64,000 nucleotides of DNA from Actinomadura formosensis NBRC 14204 (GTDB lineage Bacteria; Actinomycetota; Actinomycetes; Streptosporangiales; Streptosporangiaceae). Positions 33,888 through 42,894 of this stretch are shown here, piece by piece. The translations under genes and the position numbers were made by a program. Under the pieces are notes generated by a model, which worked only from the letters and a program-made list of their open reading frames with translations, was not told the DNA's origin and ran no database searches. The stretch is from the NCBI RefSeq assembly GCF_001552155.1, contig NZ_BCQQ01000024.1, positions 1 to 64,000 on the forward strand. The letters run 5' to 3'. How positions within the stretch are numbered: position 1 is the first letter of the stretch; each line of letters starts with the position of its first letter.

Positions 33888-34871
33888 GTGCCCGACTGGC
33901 TGATCTACACCGGGAGCCGGAATGGTCCCGAGGACGGCGCCGACCCGCTCGGCCGGCTGCCCGACCCGCCGCCCTGGCGCGCGTTCGACGGCGGGCCCGT
34001 TCTGCCGTCTCCGCCCGGCGGTTCCGGGAACGAGCATCAGGCGACCACATACCGGCCGTCGGACGATGCCGTGCAGCAGGCCAACGCCGCCTTGTATCTG
34101 CGTCGTCCGTTGCTGGTGACGGGGCCGCCCGGCACCGGGAAGTCGACGCTGGCCTATGCGGTGGCTCACGAACTCGGTCTCGGGCCCGTCCTGCATTGGC
34201 CCATCACCAGCCGGACCACGCTGCGGGACGGGCTGTACCAATACGACCCCTTGACCCGCCTGTACGCGGCCGGACGGGCCGACGCGCCCGCAGACGAGAA
34301 CATCGGCCGCTACATCCGCCTCGGGCCTCTGGGGACCGCGCTGCTCCCCTATGCGCGTCCTCGCGTCCTGCTGGTGGACGAGATCGATAAGAGCGACATC
34401 GATCTGCCCAACGACCTTCTCACCATCTTCGAGAAGGGCGAGTACGAGATACCGGAGCTGACCCGGCGGGCCGACCCGTCCGCCGAGGTCATGACCGCCG
34501 ACGGGCCGGGTGCCCGCGTCACGGTCACCGCCGGGACGGTCCGCTGCAACGCCTTTCCGTTCGTCGTGATGACCAGCAACGGCGAGCGCGAGTTCCCGCC
34601 CGCGTTCCTCCGCCGATGCGTCACCGTGGAACTGCGCCAGCCTTCCGGCGCGGCCGAACTGTCGGCGATCGTGCGCGAGCATCTGGGGCCGCTCGCCGAG
34701 CAGAGCGACGACCTGGTCCGCCGCTTCCTCGAACGCTCCACGTCCGGCACATTGGCGACCGACCAGCTGCTCAACGCCGTCTACCTGTGCCGCCACGCCG
34801 CCGCCGCGGACCGCCGCGCGCTGGCCGACCGCATCATGCCCTACCTGACCGGGCCGATCGATGACGATTGA
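33888..34871 (+). CDS. MoxR-family AAA+ ATPase of the VMAP system
   Basis: 327 residues from GTG 33888, directly after the preceding TAG with GGAGG upstream. Walker A TGPPGTGKST is near residue 80 and Walker B VLLVDEIDKSD near 165, with a sensor MTSNGEREFPPAFLRRC block near 227. All catalytic motifs look intact, so this is the one clearly active ATPase of the operon. In MoxR systems it acts as a chaperone-like remodeller of the vWA partner. Its stop lies 11 bp inside the start of the next gene. Confidence 0.93.
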   Translation: MPDWLIYTGSRNGPEDGADPLGRLPDPPPWRAFDGGPVLPSPPGGSGNEHQATTYRPSDDAVQQANAALYLRRPLLVTGPPGTGKSTLAYAVAHELGLGPVLHWPITSRTTLRDGLYQYDPLTRLYAAGRADAPADENIGRYIRLGPLGTALLPYARPRVLLVDEIDKSDIDLPNDLLTIFEKGEYEIPELTRRADPSAEVMTADGPGARVTVTAGTVRCNAFPFVVMTSNGEREFPPAFLRRCVTVELRQPSGAAELSAIVREHLGPLAEQSDDLVRRFLERSTSGTLATDQLLNAVYLCRHAAAADRRALADRIMPYLTGPIDDD

Positions 34872-37800
34872 CCGGCTGCGGGAGGCCCTGTCGGCCATCG
34901 GCCCGCCGCCGGACGCCCGCGAGCTGAGCGAGATGCTGTGGCTGGCCTGCCACATCTCCCCCGCTCCCGGGGAACGTTCCGCCTCCGCCCCGCCGGAACC
35001 GTCCGGGGCCTGCGCGACGCCCCCGGAGCCCGCGCTCCCGCCGGCTCCGGCTCGGGCGGCGCCGGAGCCGGAGCCGCCGGCCGGTCTGCATCCGCGTCCC
35101 GCTCCCGGTGCCGAACCGGCCGGGGAGGCGGCGCAGGTGCTCGTCCCGACGGCCCCGATGCTGGCGGACGCGCTGGGCGTGCAGCGGGCGCTGCGTCCGC
35201 TGAAACGCCGCGTCCCCTCCCGGCACCGCCGCGAGCTGGACGAGGAGGCGACGGCCGCGCGCATCGCCGACACCCGCCTGTGGACGCCCGTCCTCGTCCC
35301 GGCGCCCGAACGGTGGCTCACCCTCAGCCTGGTCGTGGACACCGGGCCCACGATGCGGCTCTGGCGCCCCCTCGCCCGCGAACTGGCCGAGACGCTCGCC
35401 CGCCAGGGCGCCTTCCGGGACGTCCACCTCACCTACCTCGACACCGGCGGCCGTATAGCCTCGGCCCCCGACGCGCCGGGCCGAGCCCCGGGGACGCTGC
35501 TGGACGCGTCCGGCCGCCATGCCGTTCTCGTCCTGAGCGACTGCTCCGGCCCGCACTGGTGGGACGGACGTGCCGCCGGCGCCGTCCGCCGCTGGGCCCA
35601 GGCCGGGCCGGTCGCGATCCTCCAGCCGCTCGCCGAACGCCTCTGGCGCCGCACCGCCGCCCCCGCCGCCCCGGGCCTCGCCGTCCTCCCCCGCCCCGGC
35701 GCCCCGAACACCGGCCTGCGCTTCACCCCGCACGACGGGGCCGTGCCACCCGGCGTGCCCGTCCCCGTCCTGGAGGTGGCGCCGCGCTGGTTCGCCGCCT
35801 GGGCCCGCCTGGTCTCCGGCGCGGACCCGCAGCCCGCCGCGATCACCGCACTGCCGCCGCGCCCGGCCGGGCCCGCGCCGCTGCACCGCGAGCGCGAACT
35901 GCCGATCGCCGAACGCGTCCGCCGCTTCCTCACCACCGCCTCCCCGGGCGCCGCCGAACTCGCCGCGCACGTCGCCGTCTCCGTCCCGTCCCTGCCGGTG
36001 ATGCGCCTCATCCAGCACCGCATCCTCGGCGGCTCGGGACCGGGCCGGCTCGCCGAGGTCCTGCTGAGCGGCCTGCTCCGGCCGATCGACGACGTCCGCT
36101 ACGAGTTCGTCCCCGGCGCCCGCGAGGCCCTGCTCGACACCCTCCCGCGCCCCGAGGCGCAGCACACCCGGCACGTCCTCAAGGCGGTCTCCGCCGAGAT
36201 CGAACGCCGCGCCGGCACCGCCGCCGAGACCTTCCGCGCGCTGCTGCCCGCCGACGGCGGCCCGGTGACGCTGACCGCCGACACCGACCACTTCGCCCTC
36301 CTCACCCCGCGGACCCGCGCCCACCTCGCCCCCGCCCCGGGCACGGGTCCCGACCTGCTGCGGCTCCTGGGCGTCCCCGCCGACGACCCTCTCAGCGGCT
36401 GGGACGGCCCCCCGCGCGCGACGGTGCTGGGCGTGGACCACGGTGACCCCGTGACGCTGAACGTCCTCGACGGCGAGGCGGCCCTCCCGCACGGGCTGAT
36501 CGTCGGCCCGAGAGCCGCCCGCGACGCGCTGCTGCGCACGACGGTCTTCGGCCTCGCCCTGACCCACTCGCCCGGCACCGTCAATTTCGTCTTCGCGGAC
36601 TTCTCCCGCGGCGCGTCCTTCGTCGGCCTGGGCAACCTCCCTCATGTCGCCGCGGCCGTCCACGCCGGGTCAGCGGATTCGCCGCAGCTCAGCTACCTGA
36701 TAGCGGCGCTGGAAGACGAGCGGATCCGCCGCGACACCGTCCTGGACGACACCGACCTCGCCACGTGGGACGAGTACCGGAGGGCGGTCGCCGGCGGCGC
36801 GTCCCACGAGCCCCTGCCCGCCCTGGTCGTCGTCCTCGACAACACCGGCCCGCTCCTGGACGCACGCCCCGACCTGCTGGACCCCCTCGTCTGGTTGTGC
36901 GAGACGGGAGGACCGCTGGGCATCAGATTCCTCTTCTGCACACCGGACGGTTCGCCCCCGCCCGGCCCCCTCCTCGGTCACATCGGCTGGAACACCGGTT
37001 CGAGGGGTGATGACGGCGCCTTCCTGCACATCTTCGCGGACCGGGCCCATCCCCACTTCGAGCCCGCACGGGTACCGCTCGACGTCACCGATCCCCTCAT
37101 CGAGCAGATGCGCCGGCGCGGCCCCAGCGCCCGGAAACTCCCCTGGCCCGAGGAACACCCCGTGCCCGCGCCCGGCGCTTCCGCGTCCCCGGCCGTGCCG
37201 GAGTTCGACGTCCTCAAGCTCAATGGCGCCGAGCCCAGCGCGATGTTCCATGAGACGTGGGCGCTTCCCGCGTCCGAGCCGCGGAACCCCGCCATCGGTC
37301 ATGCCGCCGACGGCGGCGTCCTCACCCTCTCCCCCCTCGACTTCTCGTCGGGCATTCCGCACGGGCTGATCGTCGGCGCCCCGGAGGCCCGGCACCGCGT
37401 CGTCCGCGCCATCACCCTCGCCCTGGCCGCCGGTCATTCCCCCGCGACCCTCACCTTCGCCTTCGCCGGCCTGGGCGACCATCCTCTCGGCGAGCCCCTC
37501 GATCTCCCCCACGTCCGCTATTCCGAGCACATGCTGCTCGCGCGGCCTCGGAAACTGCATCAGTTCCTCGACTTCCTGTCAGACGAACTGGACTCCCGCG
37601 CCGCCGCAGCACCGCGCGACCTTCCAAGAACCCCCGATTTCGGCACCAACCAATGGCTCGTCGACGAGTTGTACGAGCGGTACCGCGAAGACCCGGATTC
37701 GGTCGACCGGGCCTGGGGGGACTTCTTCGCCGACTACCCGCCGGGCGACCGGCCGTCCCCGGCCCCGCCCGCGCCGGCGCCCGAAGCACCGCCGCGCCTG

Positions 37801-39408
37801 CTCATCGTGGCCGACGTGTCGCTGACACTCCCTCCCGGAAGGCCCGAGGTCGGGGAGGCGCTTCTCTCTCTGGCGCAACGAGGCAGGGCCCTCGGCGTGC
37901 AACTCCTGCTCACCTCGACCACCGTCGAGCACACCACGATCTGGGACCGCTTCCTCCCCCTCCTCGGCTGGCGGATCGCCGCGGGCCCCCTGCCCCCCGC
38001 CGAACTCCAGCGCGTCCTCGGCCGGGCGAGCCTCCCCTTCCCCTGCGACCGCACGGCCTACCTCCTCGCCGGCGGCGGCCCCCCGCGCCGCTTCACCGTG
38101 GCGCCGGCCCCCTCCACGGGCGCTCTGAACACCTTCCTCGACCGCGTGCACAACCGGCCCCCCGAATCCGCGGAAGAACCTCGCCTCCGCTTCCTTTCGG
38201 AAGTCGTGGAGGCACTCGGCACCGCCGATGCCCTATCGATCCAGCCGATGTTCCGGGAACTCCTCATGCGGGACGCCGATGCCCTGATGGCCGGCCGTCT
38301 GCCTCGCCATCTGATACTCACCGGACGGCAGGGCCCGGACGTGGAGGTGCCGGCGGCGGTGGCGGCGGTATACGGGCGGCTCCTCTCCCGCCTGGGCATC
38401 CTCTCGCATGGTGACGTGAGCAAGATCTCCTGGTCCGCGATAGGCGGGTATCTGCGCGACACGACCGAGTCACTCTCTGAACTCTTCCGGACCTTCCGGG
38501 GCGGAGTGATCCTGCTCCATCACGCGGGCGAGGCGGAGGCTCCCGGTTACCTCCGTCCCGAGGCGGTACAGGCACTGATCGCGGCGACGGGCGAACACCC
38601 CGACGACCCGTTGGTCATATTGTGCGGAGATTCCGCACAGGCGGATGCCGTCCGCGTGGCCGTCCCCCGATTCGACGAACGGTTCACGGTGGTCGACTGG
38701 ATCGATGATCCGCACGGTCTGCCCGACATGGTTCACCTGAGCGCACTGCCCCCGGTGGCCGATGGCCGCATCCCGATCGGGATCCAGAGCGGAACGCCGG
38801 AGCCGGTGTTCGTGGACTTCGACGCCGACCCGCATCTGCTGGTCGCGGGACAGCTCGGATCCGGCCGGGCGAACCTGCTGCACCTGCTCCTCAAGGGGAT
38901 CGCGGCGCGGGCCGGCGGCCGTGAAACGCAGATCCACGTCCTCGATCCACACGGACTCCTCCGGTCGATCGCCCACGAATTCGGCCTCCCGGAGCCGGTG
39001 GAGCCCGGAGTCGGGTACACCGGCTCGCCCGAGGAGTTCTTCCTGCTCGTGGCCGGAATCGCCGAGCGGCCACCGGACGGTGAGGTCTACCTCGTCGTGA
39101 TTGATTTGCCCCCCGACAGCTTCTCTCTCCGGACGGTCCTGACGGATCTGCTCTCCGTTCGCGGCGGCCGCGTACATGTCGTGGTGGCACGGTTGGCGAC
39201 CTCCGCCGGCATGCCGCATGACCCGCTGGTCCGCGCCCTGCACACGATCGGCGCCCCTGCCGTGCTGCTGGGAACCGGCCAGAGCCGGGAGGCGGAGTTG
39301 TACGGCGCCGAGCTCCCCACCGGGTTTGTCCCGCCGGGACGCGGCGTGCTCGTCCGATCGGGGCGGCAGCGGGACATTCAGGTGGCGCACGCGTCACCCG
39401 ACGTCTGA
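34861..39408 (+). CDS. Giant vWA-like/EssC-like/CbbX-like mosaic protein (SAV_2336-N type)
   Basis: 1515 residues. A Pro/Glu-rich region (~40-95) is followed by a SAV_2336-type vWA-like domain (~140-330). Its metal motif is degenerate: VVDTGPTM rather than DxSxS. A helical part (~360-420) follows. Then come two FtsK/EssC-like modules (~495-750 and ~780-1080), each with HGLIVG but no Walker lysine. Within the second module, residues 926-960 carry a 2-oxoglutarate-dehydrogenase-like tail (FGTNQWLVDELYERY, SVDRAWGDFFADY). A CbbX/EccA-like module follows (~1140-1290) with Walker A and B both lost (GGVILLHHA). A final FtsK-like module has GQLGSGRANLL. No membrane span is evident. It overlaps the MoxR gene by 11 bp. 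Confidence 0.8.
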   Translation: MTIDRLREALSAIGPPPDARELSEMLWLACHISPAPGERSASAPPEPSGACATPPEPALPPAPARAAPEPEPPAGLHPRPAPGAEPAGEAAQVLVPTAPMLADALGVQRALRPLKRRVPSRHRRELDEEATAARIADTRLWTPVLVPAPERWLTLSLVVDTGPTMRLWRPLARELAETLARQGAFRDVHLTYLDTGGRIASAPDAPGRAPGTLLDASGRHAVLVLSDCSGPHWWDGRAAGAVRRWAQAGPVAILQPLAERLWRRTAAPAAPGLAVLPRPGAPNTGLRFTPHDGAVPPGVPVPVLEVAPRWFAAWARLVSGADPQPAAITALPPRPAGPAPLHRERELPIAERVRRFLTTASPGAAELAAHVAVSVPSLPVMRLIQHRILGGSGPGRLAEVLLSGLLRPIDDVRYEFVPGAREALLDTLPRPEAQHTRHVLKAVSAEIERRAGTAAETFRALLPADGGPVTLTADTDHFALLTPRTRAHLAPAPGTGPDLLRLLGVPADDPLSGWDGPPRATVLGVDHGDPVTLNVLDGEAALPHGLIVGPRAARDALLRTTVFGLALTHSPGTVNFVFADFSRGASFVGLGNLPHVAAAVHAGSADSPQLSYLIAALEDERIRRDTVLDDTDLATWDEYRRAVAGGASHEPLPALVVVLDNTGPLLDARPDLLDPLVWLCETGGPLGIRFLFCTPDGSPPPGPLLGHIGWNTGSRGDDGAFLHIFADRAHPHFEPARVPLDVTDPLIEQMRRRGPSARKLPWPEEHPVPAPGASASPAVPEFDVLKLNGAEPSAMFHETWALPASEPRNPAIGHAADGGVLTLSPLDFSSGIPHGLIVGAPEARHRVVRAITLALAAGHSPATLTFAFAGLGDHPLGEPLDLPHVRYSEHMLLARPRKLHQFLDFLSDELDSRAAAAPRDLPRTPDFGTNQWLVDELYERYREDPDSVDRAWGDFFADYPPGDRPSPAPPAPAPEAPPRLLIVADVSLTLPPGRPEVGEALLSLAQRGRALGVQLLLTSTTVEHTTIWDRFLPLLGWRIAAGPLPPAELQRVLGRASLPFPCDRTAYLLAGGGPPRRFTVAPAPSTGALNTFLDRVHNRPPESAEEPRLRFLSEVVEALGTADALSIQPMFRELLMRDADALMAGRLPRHLILTGRQGPDVEVPAAVAAVYGRLLSRLGILSHGDVSKISWSAIGGYLRDTTESLSELFRTFRGGVILLHHAGEAEAPGYLRPEAVQALIAATGEHPDDPLVILCGDSAQADAVRVAVPRFDERFTVVDWIDDPHGLPDMVHLSALPPVADGRIPIGIQSGTPEPVFVDFDADPHLLVAGQLGSGRANLLHLLLKGIAARAGGRETQIHVLDPHGLLRSIAHEFGLPEPVEPGVGYTGSPEEFFLLVAGIAERPPDGEVYLVVIDLPPDSFSLRTVLTDLLSVRGGRVHVVVARLATSAGMPHDPLVRALHTIGAPAVLLGTGQSREAELYGAELPTGFVPPGRGVLVRSGRQRDIQVAHASPDV

Positions 39409-39450
39409 GGGCGGGCACGGATACGGCGGGTCCAAGAGCCGGATGAAATT

Positions 39451-39466
39451 TGGATCGGCCGGTCCA
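39451..39466. promoter_or_regulatory. Palindrome TGGATCGGCCGGTCCA, likely TetR operator
   Basis: Arms TGGATCGG/CCGGTCCA are complementary at seven of eight positions. The site lies 20 bp upstream of the TetR gene start, so autoregulation is likely. A TAACGTGTTACGGT stretch just downstream may be part of the promoter. Confidence 0.55.
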
Positions 39467-39486
39467 TAACGTGTTACGGTGCGGGT

Positions 39487-40062
39487 ATGGGGCGGCCCAG
39501 GAAGTTCGAGGAGAGGCGGGCGGTCGAGGCGGCCATGCGGGCGTTCTGGGCGGACGGCTATGAGGCGACCTCGACGCAGGGGCTGTGCGGGGCGACCGGG
39601 CTCGGGCGCAGCAGCATCTACAACACCTTCGCCAGCAAGCGGGATCTGTTCGTCAAGGCGTTGACGCACTACATGGACTACAGGGCGGCCCGGCTCGCCG
39701 CGTTGATGGAGGACGGTGCGAAGCCGGTGCGGGAGCGGCTGCGCACGGTCCTGGAATGGGCGGCCGCCCCGGACGAGGAAGACCCCTCCGGATGCCTGGT
39801 CGTGAACGCGACGGTGGAGTTCGGGCAGCACGATCCCGATATCGCGGCACGGCTCGAACAGCACAGGCGGCGGCGGTTCGACGTGCTGAGAGCCGCCATC
39901 GAGGACGGGATGCGCGCCGGCGAGATCGACGGGAGCAGGGACGCTGGCGCGCTGGCGCATTTCGTGATCTCCACGGTCAGCGGCATCCAGGTCGCCGCAC
40001 GCGGCGGCGCAGACCGGGCGACGCTCCAGAGCATCGCCGACACGGCCCTGAACGCACTCTGA
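39487..40062 (+). CDS. TetR/AcrR-family regulator
   Basis: 191 residues. N-terminal helix-turn-helix: AFWADGYEATSTQGLCGATGL, followed by RSSIYNTFASKRDLFVKAL. The C-terminal ligand domain includes the EDPSGCLVVNATVEFG block typical of one TetR subgroup that senses small electrophiles or drugs. No divergent target gene is present. The following gene is convergent, so targets other than itself must be elsewhere. Confidence 0.9.
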   Translation: MGRPRKFEERRAVEAAMRAFWADGYEATSTQGLCGATGLGRSSIYNTFASKRDLFVKALTHYMDYRAARLAALMEDGAKPVRERLRTVLEWAAAPDEEDPSGCLVVNATVEFGQHDPDIAARLEQHRRRRFDVLRAAIEDGMRAGEIDGSRDAGALAHFVISTVSGIQVAARGGADRATLQSIADTALNAL

Positions 40063-40131
40063 CCTGGGGCGCCCCGCGCCGCCCTCTTTTGAGTGCCATT
40101 TTGTACTGATCATTACAGGAGGGGCAGGGCG

Positions 40132-40161
40132 AAGGGCCGGCGCTGGTTTGCGCCGGCCCTT
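40132..40161. terminator. Bidirectional terminator hairpin
   Basis: Twelve-bp perfect stem AAGGGCCGGCGC/GCGCCGGCCCTT around the loop TGGTTT, between the convergent TetR and metalloprotease genes. With short A and T edges on both strands it can serve both directions. Confidence 0.75.
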
Positions 40162-40215
40162 GCCCGGGGTGGTCGGGAGCGGGAGGTGCGTTCGCGGGTC
40201 GTTCCGGCTACGGGG

Positions 40216-42279
40216 TCAGCGCAGGCGGCACGTCCCGGAGCCGGACTTCGACGGGTCGCTCTCCGAGGTCCCCGTCAGCCGCAGCCGCGCGTGCCGGGAC
40301 GCGCCCGGCGCGGGCTTCGCCCAGACCTCGACGCCGGTGCGGCCCCCCGCCCGCGCGGTCGCCAGCTCGTTCGGCAGCCACGTCGTCCAGCCGTCGCCGG
40401 ACGCCTCGGCCCGCAGGCGGAACACGTCGGAGCCGTGGTGGCCGCTGCCGCCGCCTCCCGTGTTGCGGAGCGTCATCGTGCACTTCATCCAGCCGGAGCC
40501 GGTCGGGCTCGCGTACCCCGGGTCGATCCGCACGCCGCGCCGCTGCGGCCCGGCGCCGTCCAGCGAGCTGATCGCGACCGTGTACGACAGGACGCCCCTC
40601 CGGTCCCGCTTCAGGTTCAGGACGTAGAAGTGCAGCCGGTTGGCCTCGTCCACATACTCGTATTCGCTGCCGGAGTTCGTACCCGCGTGGTACAGGGCGT
40701 CTGACAGCTGCCGGTAGTCGCCGATCGTCATCTTCTTCGGGGTGCCGTCCGGCAGGACGAAGTCGACCTTGTTGATGTCCTGGGGGTTGGCGTCCTTCAC
40801 CCAGATGAACGGGGACCGGTCACGGTCCTTGGTCTTCGCCAGCAGGACGCCGGAGTCGGGCGTGAAGGAGTCCGTGCCCATCCGGTCGACGACCTCGATG
40901 GTGTAGTTGTCGTAGCCGCCGCCGTCGCAGAGCGGGTCGGTGCCGGTGTCGCAGGCCGGGCTCTTGTCGCCGCCCTGGCCCAGCTTCAGGTTGATGCCCG
41001 CGAGGCCGCCCTTGCCCGGCTCAGTGGAACGGGCCGTGACCTTGGCGACGACCATGCCGGACGAGGCGAGCGCGTCCCGGCTGAGCTGCAGCACCTTGGC
41101 CGGGTCCACCATGCCGAGCTTCATCTTGTTGCGGAGCATGTGCTGCGCGCCCATGGACGCGCCGCTCGTCGCGGGGATCGTCCACCGGGTGTGCGGGCCG
41201 CCGGGCCCGTTGAACGAGCCGCGGCTGAGCATGTCCCACGGGCCGCTGTAGGCGCGGCGCGGCGGGACGCCGTACGGGTTGTTGTAGTTGTCACCGATGC
41301 CCAGGATGTGGCTGAACTCGTGGGCGAAGACCGCCATGCCGGAGCTTTCCGCCTGGGTGGAGCTGCCGGGCTCGGCGTTCGGCCAGATCGTGGACCCCGC
41401 CTGCCAGGACGTCCACTCGACGTAGCGGGTCTTCACCCAGTTCGGCAGGTTCGGGTCACCGGGCCCCCACGCGCTCGGCACCTTCTCCTTCGTGTCGAAC
41501 TTCATCTCGCCGAACTCCTGCCAGGTGGACGACTCGTCCTGCCCGGCGCTGAGGAAGAACACGAAGTCGAACTTCTTGGCCGTCGCCTCGCCGACGTCGG
41601 CGACCCACGCGGCCCGCGCGTCCTTGCGCAGGTCGCGGCCGCAGGTGTCGCCCGCGGGGCAGCCCGCCCCGTCCTGTGGCCAGCCGAGGCCGTACTCGTG
41701 GTCCTTGCCGGGCATCCGGTACGCGCCGAACGCGGTGAGGTCCACTCCGTACCGGCCGCCGGAATCCTCCATCCAGTACTCGTGCAGCGTGTGGCCGTGG
41801 TTCAGCTTCTGCGGCCGGTTGAGGAAGTCCTGGTAGAACTTCGCGACCCGCTCGCGCGGCACGTCGCCGGCCACGGTCGGGTTGCCGAAGATCGACGAGT
41901 TCTTCGGCTGCGTCACCTCGAACGGCTGGTTCGGGTAGTCCACCAGCACGACGGCGCCGTTGAAGTTCTTCACCGACCCCTTGCGGTACGGGTCGGCCCA
42001 CGACGTTCCCGGGACGTTCTTGTAGTCGCCCCACGTCATCGTGTCGGGAAGCTCGTAGTTCTGCGGGTCGATGGGGCGCGGGGCGCCCGCCGCGAACGCG
42101 CGGGCGGACGGCTGCCCGCGCTGCCACGGCTGGGTCTGCGGCCAGTGCCGCATCTGCCAGGGGTTCGCGGTCGGTTTCGGGATCGGCGGTCTCGGCTGTG
42201 CGGCGGCCGGCACGGCCCCGAGTCCCACGATGAGCCCCATTGCCGCCGCGGGAACCAGCAGCGTCTTCTTGGCGCGCAT
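40216..42279 (-). CDS. Secreted M6-family metalloprotease
   Basis: 687 residues from ATG 42279 with GGTAGGGGAGAC upstream. The Sec signal ends AAAQPRPP. The zinc site HEFSH lies in MAVFAHEFSHILGIGDNYNNP, preceded by WPNAEPGSSTQAES, as in immune inhibitor A-like peptidases. The N-terminal catalytic part is followed by beta-rich C-terminal regions with RTGVEVWAKPAPGASRHARLRLTG. It is a likely extracellular peptidase for nutrient acquisition or development. The gene is alone on its strand. Confidence 0.88.
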   Translation of the reverse strand: MRAKKTLLVPAAAMGLIVGLGAVPAAAQPRPPIPKPTANPWQMRHWPQTQPWQRGQPSARAFAAGAPRPIDPQNYELPDTMTWGDYKNVPGTSWADPYRKGSVKNFNGAVVLVDYPNQPFEVTQPKNSSIFGNPTVAGDVPRERVAKFYQDFLNRPQKLNHGHTLHEYWMEDSGGRYGVDLTAFGAYRMPGKDHEYGLGWPQDGAGCPAGDTCGRDLRKDARAAWVADVGEATAKKFDFVFFLSAGQDESSTWQEFGEMKFDTKEKVPSAWGPGDPNLPNWVKTRYVEWTSWQAGSTIWPNAEPGSSTQAESSGMAVFAHEFSHILGIGDNYNNPYGVPPRRAYSGPWDMLSRGSFNGPGGPHTRWTIPATSGASMGAQHMLRNKMKLGMVDPAKVLQLSRDALASSGMVVAKVTARSTEPGKGGLAGINLKLGQGGDKSPACDTGTDPLCDGGGYDNYTIEVVDRMGTDSFTPDSGVLLAKTKDRDRSPFIWVKDANPQDINKVDFVLPDGTPKKMTIGDYRQLSDALYHAGTNSGSEYEYVDEANRLHFYVLNLKRDRRGVLSYTVAISSLDGAGPQRRGVRIDPGYASPTGSGWMKCTMTLRNTGGGGSGHHGSDVFRLRAEASGDGWTTWLPNELATARAGGRTGVEVWAKPAPGASRHARLRLTGTSESDPSKSGSGTCRLR

Positions 42280-42401
42280 GTCTCCCCTACCTCTCCGGTG
42301 GGTTGCTGAGAAGTAGGTAAGAACAGGAGATTGCTCCCGGCTAGGGCCGACTTAGCCGATCTTGCGCTGAATGTCCTGGCATCTCGCGCGGCGCGCGCAG
42401 G

Positions 42402-42884
42402 TCACAGCGGCAACTCGCGCCCGGCGACGACGATGCCGTCCTCGTCGCTGTAGAGCCAGTCGCCGGGGCGGAACTCCACGCCGCCGAACGACACCGGGAC
42501 GTCCACCTCGCCGGCGCCGTCCTTGGCGCTCTTGCGCGGGTTGGCGCCGAGCGCCCGCACACCGAGGTCCAGCCCGCGCAGCGCCGCCACGTCCCGGACC
42601 GCACCGTTGATCACGACGCCGGCCCAGCCGTTCGCCACCGCCGCCGCCGCGATCATGTCGCCCAGCAGCGCGGACGCCAGCGAACCGGCGCCGTCCACGA
42701 CCAGCACCCGGCCCGCGCCGGGCGTGTTGAGCAGCTTTTTCACCAGGCCGTTGTCACGGTGGCAGCGCACGGTCGAGACCGGGCCGGCGAACGACGCCCG
42801 CGCCCCGTACCGGCGGAACTGCGTCTCGCAGCTGCGCAGTTCGTCCCCGAAGTCGTCGATGAGGTCAGCGGTCGCGAAGTCCAT
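42402..42884 (-). CDS. rraA: RraA-like protein
   Basis: 160 residues. Typical RraA blocks are [12 protein letters not shown] at the N-terminus, [55 protein letters not shown] and a [13 protein letters not shown] end. In E. coli RraA inhibits RNase E; related proteins are 4-hydroxy-4-methyl-2-oxoglutarate aldolases, and the Gly/Asp pattern suits both. It lies 10 bp after the Lrp-type regulator gene, so the two are probably co-transcribed. Confidence 0.87.
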   Translation of the reverse strand: MDFATADLIDDFGDELRSCETQFRRYGARASFAGPVSTVRCHRDNGLVKKLLNTPGAGRVLVVDGAGSLASALLGDMIAAAAVANGWAGVVINGAVRDVAALRGLDLGVRALGANPRKSAKDGAGEVDVPVSFGGVEFRPGDWLYSDEDGIVVAGRELPL

Positions 42885-42894
42885 GGACGGGAGC

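Noticed and set aside
31776-35432. Long reverse-strand reading of over 1200 codons antisense to the conflict operon
   Set aside because: Low-complexity Arg/Gly/Pro translation is a high-GC shadow of the plus-strand genes, which carry clear domain motifs.
34861-39408. Possibility that the giant gene is an assembly fusion of several genes
   Set aside because: The frame is continuous for 1515 codons with uniform codon usage, and linkers between modules are Pro/Ala-rich as in genuine multidomain proteins. It should still be confirmed by read coverage.
40216-42279. Metalloprotease as a thermolysin-type or gametolysin enzyme
   Set aside because: HEFSH with the downstream pattern and length fits M6 immune inhibitor A-like proteins better.
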